NCBI RefSeq assembly: GCF_000725345.1
Contig: NZ_CP008852.1
Location: 4,332,001-4,396,000 of the forward strand
DNA length: 64,000 bases
Direction: 5' to 3'
From: Pelosinus sp. UFO1
Lineage (GTDB): Bacteria; Bacillota; Negativicutes; DSM-13327
Shown here piece after piece: positions 1 to 7,548 of the stretch. Numbering within the stretch: the first letter of the stretch is position 1; each line of letters starts with the position of its first letter. Under the pieces are notes generated by a model. That model was given only the letters and a program-made list of their open reading frames with translations, made no database searches and was not told the DNA's origin. The translations under genes were made by a program, and so were the position numbers.

Positions 1-33
1 CACAATGAACAAACTCATTATTTTTTTAGACAT
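1..33 (-). CDS. Amino-acid ABC transporter binding protein, N-terminal 11 codons only (window edge)
   Basis: Reading leftward from an ATG at 31-33 the codons give MSKKIMSLFIV, which repeats the first eight residues (MSKKIMSL) of the complete binding protein at 187-960. A purine-rich ribosome binding site (GGGGGAAGG) precedes it. This is therefore most likely the start of a second, paralogous lipoprotein of the same family, with its remainder outside the window. Only the signal-peptide start is visible, so substrate and completeness cannot be judged. Confidence 0.6.
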   Translation of the reverse strand, partial: MSKKIMSLFIV

Positions 34-134
34 TATTCCTTCCCCCTCAACTCTTTCTTGTAATCTTGTAATGTTAATAATTATACATACTACCCGCATA
101 ATTAGTCAACGTTTTTTTGAAAATTTATAAGAAA

Positions 135-160
135 AAGAACTCGGTTTTCACCAAGTTCTT
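135..160 (-). terminator. Rho-independent terminator of the binding-protein gene
   Basis: An 11-bp stem (AAGAACTTGGT paired with ACCGAGTTCTT, one G-U pair) with a 4-nt loop lies just after the stop of the gene at 187-960. On the minus strand it is followed by TTTCTTATAAATTTT. It separates this gene from the paralogue that starts at position 33, so the two are probably separate transcripts. Confidence 0.75.
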
Positions 161-186
161 CAATGTATACAGAATACTTTATATTA

Positions 187-960
187 TTAATTCCCTGGTT
201 TTTTACCAAACCATTTTACGTATATTTTCTCATATTCGCCATTCTTTTTAATCTCTTCCAGTGCCTTATCTAGTTTGCCTGCTAACTCTGTATTCTTCTT
301 AGCAACAGCAATACCATATTCTTCTGCTTGCTGAGGCTCGCCAACAGCTTTGGCATCTTTACTACCTGATTTTGCAATATAGTATTCATTTACAGGTTTG
401 TCATTCACTACGGCATCCACGCCACCTGCTTTTAATTCCATGAAAGCTTCTGGTGCATTATTAAATTCACGAACCTGAGCATCCTTAATTTTCTTAGCTT
501 CTGTTGCACCTGTTGTACCGATCTGTACAGCAATTTTCTTACCCTCTAGATCTTTGAAACTTTTGATCGCGGTATTATCGTTTTTCACTACAATTGTTAA
601 GCCAGATTGATAATAAGGTTTGGTAAAATTAACTTTTTGGCTTCTAGCATCAGTAATCGTCATACCAGCAATAGCTACATCAATACTGTTAACTTCTAGA
701 CCTGGGATCAATCCATCAAAATTCATATTTTGAATTTGTACTTCATACCCCATCTGTTTACCAAGTGCTTTTATCAAATCTACATCAAAGCCAACATACT
801 CTTTTGATTTTTCATCTTGAAACTCAAAAGGCGCAAACCCTGCATCCGTACCCACCTTTAACACCTTAGCAGTAGTTGCTGCATCTTTGCCACACCCAAC
901 TAAACCAAATGATGCGATAAGCACCATTAACATTATCAACGACATAATCTTCTTCGACAT
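187..960 (-). CDS. Polar amino-acid ABC transporter substrate-binding lipoprotein (GlnH-like)
   Basis: This is a periplasmic-type solute-binding protein of family 3 that captures a polar amino acid for an ABC importer. The N-terminus is a lipoprotein signal: MSKKIMSL, a hydrophobic stretch, then the lipobox LVGC with the acylated Cys at residue 23. The mature part carries family features: VGTDAGFAPFEF at the start of lobe 1, GFDVDLIKALGKQMG, and IAGMTITDARSQKVNFTKPY. Length (257 residues) is normal. A clear AGGAGG precedes the ATG. No permease or ATPase gene is adjacent within the window, so it may work with a transporter encoded elsewhere or beyond the left edge. The paralogous start at 1-33 suggests a tandem duplication. 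The amino acid bound cannot be read from sequence. Confidence 0.92.
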   Translation of the reverse strand: MSKKIMSLIMLMVLIASFGLVGCGKDAATTAKVLKVGTDAGFAPFEFQDEKSKEYVGFDVDLIKALGKQMGYEVQIQNMNFDGLIPGLEVNSIDVAIAGMTITDARSQKVNFTKPYYQSGLTIVVKNDNTAIKSFKDLEGKKIAVQIGTTGATEAKKIKDAQVREFNNAPEAFMELKAGGVDAVVNDKPVNEYYIAKSGSKDAKAVGEPQQAEEYGIAVAKKNTELAGKLDKALEEIKKNGEYEKIYVKWFGKKPGN

Positions 961-1074
961 CCCATATACCTCCTGTTGAACTTCTTCGTTTTATATTTAT
1001 AATTATACACTTTTATTGTATATTTAGTCAATACTTTGTTGTAACTTTTTTATAGTACATGAGAGGAATTGTGC

Positions 1075-1195
1075 GAACCACGAAGACACAAAGGATAATA
1101 ACGGATTAGGATACTAACCACAGAGGCGCAGAGGACACAGAGAAGAGATAGATAGGATGAAAGACTCCCTCATCGCACTCTGCGCCTCTGCGGTT
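1075..1195. repeat. Dispersed inverted-repeat element, copy A
   Basis: An 18-nt arm AACCACAGAGGCGCAGAG (1116-1133) is matched by an inverted arm at 1178-1195 (17 of 18). A variant A-rich arm, GAACCACGAAGACACAAAGG, lies just outside at 1075-1094. It is one of seven related elements in this window, all between genes. A long hairpin would form in RNA from either strand. Confidence 0.85.
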
Positions 1196-1242
1196 AAATC
1201 ACTTTTCCTCAATCTCTTCCACAAAACGCATATATTCTAACA

Positions 1243-1276
1243 TAATAAAAAAGCTCGGATGATTTCTCATCCGAGC
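1243..1276 (-). terminator. Terminator of the zinc-ribbon gene
   Basis: A perfect 10-bp stem (GCTCGGATGA / TCATCCGAGC, 1253-1276) is followed on the minus strand by TTTTTTATTAT, just past the stop at 1292. It is a standard intrinsic terminator, and it ends any transcript that begins at the structured RNA upstream. Confidence 0.9.
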
Positions 1277-1291
1277 AGCATTACATATTTA

Positions 1292-1582
1292 TTATCTTTG
1301 AGCGGCAAAACATTCGCGACAGTAAACCGGTCTATCATTACGAGGTTTAAATGGTACTTGTGTGGTTATTCCACATCCGGCACAAATTACCTCATGCATT
1401 TCACGTTGCGTTGTTTGACGATCCCCACCATCGCGACTACGTTTTTTAGCATCACGGCACTCGCGACAACGTGCAGGCTCATTTTCAAATCCCTTTTCCT
1501 CATAAAACTCTTGTTCCCCTACCGTAAACACGAAATCTACGCCACAGTCTTTACACTTTAGAGTTTTGTCCTGAAAAGCCAT
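1292..1582 (-). CDS. Zinc-ribbon protein with four CxxC pairs
   Basis: This is a 96-residue cytoplasmic protein of the probable zinc-ribbon families. Four pairs can be seen: CKDC near residue 10, CREC near 39, CAGC near 67 and CREC near 89. These would make two zinc-binding knuckle sets separated by a charged linker (KKRSRDGGDRQ). The start was set at MAFQDK, because AGGTGAGGGG lies at proper distance before it; the longer open frame upstream has no ribosome binding site and runs into the structured RNA. There is no terminator between that RNA (1613-1854) and this gene, so the RNA may be its leader. Function is unknown; zinc ribbons of this type are usually nucleic-acid or protein adaptors. 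Confidence 0.8.
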   Translation of the reverse strand: MAFQDKTLKCKDCGVDFVFTVGEQEFYEEKGFENEPARCRECRDAKKRSRDGGDRQTTQREMHEVICAGCGITTQVPFKPRNDRPVYCRECFAAQR

Positions 1583-1612
1583 TAAAGAAATCCCCTCACC
1601 TTTGTGAATTTT

Positions 1613-1854
1613 AAGGACCACACTGCTTAGCTGACCTGGTCTTTGCCCCCACACCCGCCTGCTGGAAGGTTCGCTAATAAGAATTCAATCTCCTCACTAC
1701 TGCCACTCTCGAATCTAGCTGACGTAGCTAATAACTCGGCAGGACTTACCCCTAAACCGCACCATGCTCAGAGCCACTTTGGACTCCTTATGTGGATCGT
1801 TTCGCCTGCGACTGGCCTCGACTTTCAACCACAGACCTAAGCAATAGGTTCTTA
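1613..1854 (-). ncRNA. Structured RNA of about 240 nt with a long closing stem (class not certain; raiA-like candidate)
   Basis: On the minus strand the 5' segment AAGAACCTATTGCTTAG (1837-1853) pairs with CTAAGCAGTGTGGTCCTT (1613-1630) to form a 17-bp closing stem with one bulge and one mismatch. Inside, TAGCT/AGCTA (1716-1730) forms a hairpin that is itself enclosed by CTGCC/GGCAG (1700-1704 with 1738-1742). GGTCT and AGACC extend the closing stem. A TTGCAT-17 bp-TATACT promoter places the transcript start at the first paired base. The segment codes for nothing plausible and is richer in GC than its flanks. Size, long closing helix and taxon would fit the raiA-motif RNA; 6S RNA is an alternative. 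No consensus could be compared here, so the class is inference while the structured RNA itself is well supported. Confidence 0.72.
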
Positions 1855-1860
1855 TGTTAT

Positions 1861-1889
1861 AGTATAGGTTTTTTTATAGGTAAATGCAA
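1861..1889 (-). promoter_or_regulatory. Sigma-A type promoter of the structured RNA
   Basis: On the minus strand TTGCAT (1884-1889) and TATACT (1861-1866) are separated by exactly 17 bp. The predicted start, six to eight bases on, falls at 1853-1855, where the closing stem of the RNA begins. The match of promoter spacing to helix end is the best argument for the strand and 5' end of the RNA. Confidence 0.75.
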
Positions 1890-1931
1890 GCCCATAATCG
1901 ATCTTTTTTTGAAGATAAATTAATTCATAAC

Positions 1932-3389
1932 CTACTCATGTAAGCACTCTTCCATCAAGGCAGATTGAACCCGTTCTATAACCTCTTGCCAGTCACCAAT
2001 CTTTTGTTGGCGGAAAAGACGCATGGTCGGGTACCAAAGACTATCTTCCCTTTCCAATAGCCAGCGAAAATCAGGAGCAAAAGGCAACAGAACCCAGACC
2101 TTTTTCCCCATCGCACCTGCTAAATGAGCCACAGCTGAATCCACTGTGATCACTAAATCCAGATTTTCTATTACTCCTGCAGTTTCAGAAAAATCAACAA
2201 ATTCTTGAGAGAAATCAATCAACTTATAAGGCACGTCTACAAATGCGTCTATGGCGCTCCCTACTTGTAGGCTAACCCAACTTACCTCATTACAATCAAA
2301 CAACTTGCTGAATAATTCAATTGGAATGGAACGTTTTCGACCTTCTACATTATTAAGATTCCCAGCCCAGGCAACACCAACCCTATAAGTCTTACCACCA
2401 TCTATTTCATCAAGAGCTTCACGCCATTTTAATGAAGTTGCAGAGGGCGGCTGTATATATGGAATACTCTGAGGAATCGTTTCTACCAATGTATGAAATA
2501 CACAGGGCAAACTCATTAAAGGACAGGCAAAGTCGAAGTTATATTGTTCCAGCGGTATACTGTCGCCGGTACGAATTATAAAAGTACTTTTTGGGGCAGA
2601 CAATAATCGCTCTAGTGGTTTTTGAACCCATACTATAGTCTCAGCACCTAACTCTGCTACCATTTGTGCATACCTAACAAACTGCATAGTATCGCCAAGC
2701 CCTTGCTCATGAAACAATAGAATTTTACATCCTGTTAAATCTTCTCCGTGCCAACGACGAATCTCCGGTTGAGAATTCCCAGGCAACTTACACCGGAACT
2801 CATATTTCTCCCATCCCTTATCATATCGTCCTTGAAGTAGATATACAACACCAAGAGAAAATTGAGTATCCGGACAATCAGGATTCAATTTGATGGCTCG
2901 ATGAAAGTAAGACTCCGCTTCTTCTAGACGATTCATATATAGCAAAATTGCACCTAGGCTTTTATAGGCATTGGGATAATCCGGTTTTAATTTGATGATT
3001 CGTCGAAAACAATTCTCGGCTTCCTCTAGACGATTCAATTCCTTTAAAACAATACTCAGATTGCTATAGGCTTCAAGATAATTGGGGTTTAGCTTAATAG
3101 CACTACGAAAACAACTTTCCGCTTCATCAAGGCGGTTGAATGCCATTAAAACCATCCCTAGATTATTATAAGCTTCAAGATAATTGGGAATTAGCGCAAT
3201 TGCTCGGCGAAAACAGGTCTCTGCTGCATCTAAGCGGTTCGTTGCTTTAAAAACCACACCTAGATTATTGTAAGCTTCTGGATAATTAGGATCCAGTTGA
3301 ATAGCTTGAATAAAAGCTTCTGCTGCTTGTTGAAACTTCCCGGCATTCGCCAATTTTATTCCAATATTCATATATGTTATCGTATTCAT
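1932..3389 (-). CDS. TPR protein fused to a GT9/heptosyltransferase-like domain
   Basis: The N-terminal half has about six tetratricopeptide repeats of 34 residues, with recurring PNYLEAYNNLG and RLDEAESCFRRAIKL patterns. The C-terminal half resembles ADP-heptose:LPS heptosyltransferase-type (GT9) folds: GVAWAGN, an RSIPIELF segment, and DLVITVDSAVAHLAGAMGK, which is the typical nucleotide-sugar end motif. Such TPR-transferase fusions are common in flagellin and envelope glycosylation islands. The start was taken at MNTITYMN, because AGGAG lies 11 nt before it, instead of the upstream MM that has no such site. It is the last gene of the nonulosonate cluster, 174 nt after the deacetylase gene. 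The substrate is not predictable. Confidence 0.8.
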   Translation of the reverse strand: MNTITYMNIGIKLANAGKFQQAAEAFIQAIQLDPNYPEAYNNLGVVFKATNRLDAAETCFRRAIALIPNYLEAYNNLGMVLMAFNRLDEAESCFRSAIKLNPNYLEAYSNLSIVLKELNRLEEAENCFRRIIKLKPDYPNAYKSLGAILLYMNRLEEAESYFHRAIKLNPDCPDTQFSLGVVYLLQGRYDKGWEKYEFRCKLPGNSQPEIRRWHGEDLTGCKILLFHEQGLGDTMQFVRYAQMVAELGAETIVWVQKPLERLLSAPKSTFIIRTGDSIPLEQYNFDFACPLMSLPCVFHTLVETIPQSIPYIQPPSATSLKWREALDEIDGGKTYRVGVAWAGNLNNVEGRKRSIPIELFSKLFDCNEVSWVSLQVGSAIDAFVDVPYKLIDFSQEFVDFSETAGVIENLDLVITVDSAVAHLAGAMGKKVWVLLPFAPDFRWLLEREDSLWYPTMRLFRQQKIGDWQEVIERVQSALMEECLHE

Positions 3390-3563
3390 TTGTTTAATTT
3401 CTCCTGTTACATTTCCAGCAGTCATCAAAGATACTTATTGCCACCCTTATGACAATTTCGGGAAAATCAATTGTCATTTCCTGAAAATCCACCTAAAGAC
3501 CCAAAGGGGACACCATAGTAATAGCCCTATAGAACCCAGTAGCAATAAGCCATAATCAGGGAA

Positions 3564-4193
3564 TTACCTCTCTAGCCATTTTACCATCTCATAGACCTCA
3601 GCATATTTTACACCAATTCTTTGCCCAGCATTCTCTGCCTCATTCTTAAAAAAACTTACCCATTTGTAAGCCGTTCGCTGTAGTTCCGATTCATGTGACA
3701 ATAGTGCTTCTTCCTTTTTTACCCAAAAATCAGTTATATCAATATAAAAATTCCCTTTAAAATCAACATTAGAAGGATACCAATTACTTCTATACATCAG
3801 CATGTTTGGAACATGTCGACATGAATGGAATGACGCCTTGGCAACCGCTTGATGGTCATGATGAACATCACCAACCCAATGAGTATATACTTTATCTATT
3901 TTTTTCGCTTCTACTATCTTTAGAATTTCTTGATTTAATGCCTCTGCAAATTCTACTTCTAACGTATTGAACTTGCCACATATTAGCTCTACTCCAAGTA
4001 TATCCATAGCCTTTTGACCTTCACTTAAGGCAGTTTCATTGGATCTGATTACTTGATTTTGAGGATTAGCAAATCCAGATAAAGTAGCAACATAAGCATA
4101 CACAGTATCCCCAGAGGCTACATGTTTTGCAAGTGCTCCTCCACAACCAAGCTCAATATCATCAAAATGTGCTCCTATAGCTAAAATATTCAT
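3564..4193 (-). CDS. PIG-L/LmbE family deacetylase
   Basis: This is a 209-residue zinc-dependent N-deacetylase of the LmbE/PIG-L fold, which removes acetyl groups from amino sugars. The signature AHFDDIELGCGG at residues 8-19 holds the metal and catalytic residues (H-x-D-D), and VHHDHQAV in the middle supplies the third metal ligand. AAGGAG sits eight nt before the ATG, inside the end of the preceding WbqC-like gene, whose stop is two bases upstream. That tight coupling, and the sugar pathway before it, suggest it tailors the nonulosonic acid or a precursor. A role on cell-surface glycan is possible instead. Confidence 0.85.
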   Translation of the reverse strand: MNILAIGAHFDDIELGCGGALAKHVASGDTVYAYVATLSGFANPQNQVIRSNETALSEGQKAMDILGVELICGKFNTLEVEFAEALNQEILKIVEAKKIDKVYTHWVGDVHHDHQAVAKASFHSCRHVPNMLMYRSNWYPSNVDFKGNFYIDITDFWVKKEEALLSHESELQRTAYKWVSFFKNEAENAGQRIGVKYAEVYEMVKWLER

Positions 4194-4194
4194 G

Positions 4195-4893
4195 TTAACA
4201 ACTCCTTATTATGTCCCGTGACTGTGTAATACCACAATTGAAAAGCATATCAATTGTACTTAGATACGGAATAAATGCTCCATATAGTTGTGGATAAATA
4301 GGATGGTTAAAATCCTGCCAGCTAACCTCAATTTTAGCTGAAATAAAAGGCTCCGGATCATAATAATCCCTTGCGCCAATTCCTGATAAATATCTAGTAG
4401 CGTGTACCTTTTGTAGAATATCGACTAGCATTTCATTGCTTTTATTCTGAACATTCAACGTACTTGATAACATCATCTCAACTTTTATATCCAATAGCTC
4501 CAGCAATATCTCTAACGCTTTTATATTAAAATCCATCATTCTTTCACATTTAAAACTATACATTTCCTCTACATACGGAAAAATTTCCGTAAAAAAGCAT
4601 GCCTTACGATAGTTCTCACGCAACAAATTCAAATTATTAATTCGCCATTCATCACTCTTTTCTAACATAATTTGGTTTATCGGCGTGTCCCTAGGCGCCT
4701 TTTCTACAGCTATCGTCAGCCATTTTTCACCTTGAGGAGTCTTAATCTTATCTCGATTCATCCAACTCCTACTTCCTCTAAGATATTGAACATGATCAAG
4801 TATCACATACAGATCACACTTTAATAACCTATCAAAAAAGCCCAAATATGATAGAAAATCAGGTTGGTGAATTACAACTATTTTCTTAAGCAT
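4195..4893 (-). CDS. WbqC-like family protein
   Basis: The sequence begins VVIHQPDFLSYLGFFDRLLK and continues with ILDHVQYLRGSRSWMNRDKI, both typical of the WbqC family found in many O-antigen and flagellar glycan clusters. The family has no firmly established reaction; acyl or amino-acid transfer to an amino sugar has been proposed for relatives. At 232 residues it is of full length. Its start overlaps the end of the PseG-like gene by 16 nt, and its own end abuts the PIG-L deacetylase, so the three are translationally coupled. The expected role is a late decoration of the sugar made by this cluster. Confidence 0.82.
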   Translation of the reverse strand: MLKKIVVIHQPDFLSYLGFFDRLLKCDLYVILDHVQYLRGSRSWMNRDKIKTPQGEKWLTIAVEKAPRDTPINQIMLEKSDEWRINNLNLLRENYRKACFFTEIFPYVEEMYSFKCERMMDFNIKALEILLELLDIKVEMMLSSTLNVQNKSNEMLVDILQKVHATRYLSGIGARDYYDPEPFISAKIEVSWQDFNHPIYPQLYGAFIPYLSTIDMLFNCGITQSRDIIRSC

Positions 4894-5834
4894 TTGTACA
4901 TTACCTCGTATATTTTATCTGCCGCATTTGTGGATAAAATGTCTAACGCGCATTTACTCATCTGATGAACGTCCAGACAACGCCCAAAAACGGCTGCATC
5001 TATTTCTTTGTAATGCCCGGCAAATACTGATACACCTAAATCATGCAACAGTTGAGCATTGGGTATCTCATGAATTTCATTGGCGATAACTATACATGGA
5101 AGCCCGGAAGCGCAGGCCTCAAAAGAAGTGATCCCCCCACCAGTGACAGCAATGTCATGCTGGTAAAATTCAGCCATTAGAGAAGGTACTAAGCGTTTAA
5201 TGGTAAACAGATCTGACATTACATCCCGTAATTCCGCTTCGTGTTGAAAGGAAGGTCCCAAAATAATAGTTGCAGGTAAATAACGCTGTCTTAATATGTT
5301 CATGACAGTGATAGTTACCCCATAAGTATCACTCCCTCCAAGCGTAACGATGTACTTCTCGGCTACAGTGCGAGCACGCTTATACTTATCAATTTCTTTG
5401 TTTAGAATCAAATACTCTATACCACGCAACACAACTTTGCCGTGCAAATCACTCGCATTGTTGCCAATTAATGCTGCGACATGAATATCTGCCAGAACTG
5501 CTCCACTTCCCAAATCGTCAAACGTAACTAAAAATGTATTTTTTCCTTTAACCTTTTTTGAGTGGTCAAGCTTTGTATCTAATCGATCATTAATCCATAC
5601 GGCAATGTCATACTGATCTATAAGTTCGCCTTCCCAGTTCGAATGATAATCCGAAAGTTCAACAACCACATAGTTAAAACCGCTATATTTCAATGTCCTA
5701 ATCACTACTTCATTATCATTAATTAGAAACAGAACATCATGTCCACATTCCTTAAGAAACATGGCAAAATTCATTGCGCGAAATAAATGCCCATTTCCCA
5801 TTAAGTGAGAAGCTTCTATACATATTGCATACAT
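4878..5834 (-). CDS. spsG: PseG/SpsG-like UDP-sugar hydrolase or glycosyltransferase (GT28 fold)
   Basis: At 318 residues this resembles PseG, which removes UDP from a 6-deoxy amino sugar before condensation to a nonulosonic acid, and Bacillus SpsG. The N-terminal GNGHLFRAMNFAMFL matches the G-x-G-H loop of the family, and the C-terminal half has VTLGGSDTYG and the nucleotide-binding TGGGITSFEACASGLP. The gene starts within the end of the cytidylyltransferase gene (19-nt overlap). The order aminotransferase, acetyltransferase, synthase, cytidylyltransferase, PseG-like is the same as in spsC-G of Bacillus. Whether it is hydrolytic or transfers a sugar cannot be decided by eye. Confidence 0.78.
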   Translation of the reverse strand: MYAICIEASHLMGNGHLFRAMNFAMFLKECGHDVLFLINDNEVVIRTLKYSGFNYVVVELSDYHSNWEGELIDQYDIAVWINDRLDTKLDHSKKVKGKNTFLVTFDDLGSGAVLADIHVAALIGNNASDLHGKVVLRGIEYLILNKEIDKYKRARTVAEKYIVTLGGSDTYGVTITVMNILRQRYLPATIILGPSFQHEAELRDVMSDLFTIKRLVPSLMAEFYQHDIAVTGGGITSFEACASGLPCIVIANEIHEIPNAQLLHDLGVSVFAGHYKEIDAAVFGRCLDVHQMSKCALDILSTNAADKIYEVMYKCLRK

Positions 5835-6490
5835 AATCTGATAGCCTCTTCCGTTGATACAAAGTCTCTTTCACTATTTTTAACAATATAGCATGCCCGT
5901 TCGTAATCCTCTCCATTGTCCACCGTAAGCCGAATATCCGGGCGATTTTTGGCAACAGGTATATTTAAACGAGAGATTGAAAATTCATTCTGGTTTTCCA
6001 ATATATATTCATTGACATGCTCAAAATGGTGAGGATGAGAGCTTTTGGTATAGCTTTTTTCTAGTGCTCTTAACGCAAACACCTCAGCACCTGCTCCGAT
6101 TGGTAGACATTCATAGGAACATGAATATTCTACATGACTTTCCTGGTGAAAACTTAGTAAACGATCTAGTTCTTCAATATCTACAAATGGATTATCACCA
6201 GTTAGACGTACAACATGAGAGAAGCCATATTTACGCGCGCATTCAACATATCTTTCCAGCACGTTATCTTCACTGCCTCGGAAGCAATTCCAACCTTGGG
6301 CAACGCAATATTCCTCCAAAATGTCGTCCTTCTCCTGTCTACTTGTTGCAAGTACAATCGTTGCATCGTGTACCAAGTAAGATAGCCGAGAAAAAATATG
6401 CTCCAACAGGGTTTTAGGGCCGATCTTCATCATTACCTTTCCCGGTAAACGGCTAGAGCCCATTCTCGCCTGTATGATCACTCCAACCAC
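5816..6490 (-). CDS. spsF: Acylneuraminate cytidylyltransferase-like protein (SpsF/PseF type)
   Basis: This is a 224-residue nucleotidyltransferase that would activate the nonulosonic acid with CMP. The N-terminal IIQARMGSSRLPGKVM is the signature of the SpsF/NeuA group, with the conserved lysine of the nucleotide-binding loop. VRLTGDNPFVDIEELD gives the metal-binding aspartates in the active site. A GTG start at 6488-6490 is supported by GGGAGGGAT seven nt before it. It lies 24 nt after the synthase gene and overlaps the next gene, as expected for a pathway operon. Family membership is clear; the precise acid activated (pseudaminic, legionaminic or a relative) is not. Confidence 0.85.
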   Translation of the reverse strand: MVGVIIQARMGSSRLPGKVMMKIGPKTLLEHIFSRLSYLVHDATIVLATSRQEKDDILEEYCVAQGWNCFRGSEDNVLERYVECARKYGFSHVVRLTGDNPFVDIEELDRLLSFHQESHVEYSCSYECLPIGAGAEVFALRALEKSYTKSSHPHHFEHVNEYILENQNEFSISRLNIPVAKNRPDIRLTVDNGEDYERACYIVKNSERDFVSTEEAIRLCMQYV

Positions 6491-6514
6491 AAATATCCCT
6501 CCCCAAGTGTTACA

Positions 6515-7531
6515 TTACTCAATATCACTCCACAACACAAGTTCATCAATAGCAATATTCCTCGTTGCCCGTTTGCCAATAATCTGCTCCATGTACTGTG
6601 GAGATATTCCTGTTCCTGGTCTCTTAACATCAATATTTTCGCAAGTAATCATTGTGCCTTGTTTGATATCCTTAATGGCAGTTATGCTTTTTCGATTATT
6701 AATACGATTCAGGACTTCAGGACCAACCGGTCGCTTAAGTCCAGTACCACGCATTATCTCAATCTCACGGATGGTATCGACAATATATTTCATTTCTTCT
6801 GGAGTAGAAGATATTTTGTGATCCGGTCCCTCGGCATACTTATCCAAAGTAAAGTGACGTTCAACAACAGCCGCCCCCATAGAAGCTGCCGCAATAGCTG
6901 CTGCCGTTGTTAACGTATGGTCTGAATAGCCTATAAATAGATCAGGGAATTCCTTTTGCAAAGAAAGGATTACGTTCAAATTTACATATTCGGAATAGCA
7001 TGGATAGGCTGATACCGTATGGAAAATCACAATTTTATCATTACCTTCGCCTAATATGACGTCAACTGCCTCTCGAACCTCCTGCATGGTACACATTCCG
7101 CTAGAAATGAGAATTGGCAGTTTTTTCTTGGCGATATACCGCAGAAGAGGTATATTAGTAGCATCATCTGCCCCGAGCTTAAATGCCCTTATCCCTAGCC
7201 GCTCCAACATGTCAGCGTCCTCAGGATGCGAGGGCGTTGAAAACCAATCTAATCCTTTTTCTGTGGCATAGGCAAATACCTTTCTATGCAGTTCTTCACT
7301 AATTTCGTATTTTTTGAAATAATCATACTGCGATATTTTCCCCGTGCTCTCCATATCAAAATAAGCACTGCGGGTACTGATAGTATCTGCTTTAAAAGTC
7401 TGCATCTTGACGCAATCAACACCTGAATAGGCAGCAGCGTCGATTAGCGCAACCGCTTCCTCATAATGCAAAAAATTACCGCCAATCTCGGCAATGATAT
7501 AGCATCGATCTTTTCCAAGTTTCTCGTACAT
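6515..7531 (-). CDS. spsE: NeuB-family nonulosonic acid synthase (SpsE/LegI/PseI type)
   Basis: This enzyme condenses phosphoenolpyruvate with a six-carbon amino sugar to give a nine-carbon acid. The TIM-barrel part spans residues 1-270: YIIAEIGGNFLHYEEA, GVDCVKMQTFKAD, WFSTPSHPEDADMLERLG, and GYSDHTLT followed by GAAVVERHFTLDK. A C-terminal SAF antifreeze-like domain (from about residue 275, KSITAIKDIKQG to the end) closes the active site of the dimer, which is standard. The length of 338 is normal. It is the committed step of this cluster and the surest sign that the cluster makes a sialic-acid-like sugar. Confidence 0.93.
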   Translation of the reverse strand: MYEKLGKDRCYIIAEIGGNFLHYEEAVALIDAAAYSGVDCVKMQTFKADTISTRSAYFDMESTGKISQYDYFKKYEISEELHRKVFAYATEKGLDWFSTPSHPEDADMLERLGIRAFKLGADDATNIPLLRYIAKKKLPILISSGMCTMQEVREAVDVILGEGNDKIVIFHTVSAYPCYSEYVNLNVILSLQKEFPDLFIGYSDHTLTTAAAIAAASMGAAVVERHFTLDKYAEGPDHKISSTPEEMKYIVDTIREIEIMRGTGLKRPVGPEVLNRINNRKSITAIKDIKQGTMITCENIDVKRPGTGISPQYMEQIIGKRATRNIAIDELVLWSDIE

Positions 7532-7548
7532 TTACTAATCCCCTTCCC

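Noticed and set aside
1643-1840. Open plus-strand frame opposite the structured RNA
   Set aside because: No ribosome binding site, unnatural composition, and it lies fully across the paired RNA with a promoter on the other strand.
1613-1854. T-box, cobalamin, lysine or glmS element
   Set aside because: None of the signature boxes of these classes (for example the T-box antiterminator sequence or the B12 box) could be found on the minus strand.
3450-3500. Short inverted repeat TGACAATT/AATTGTCA upstream of the TPR gene
   Set aside because: Only 8-bp arms in AT-rich DNA, with no T-run or promoter context; not distinguishable from chance.
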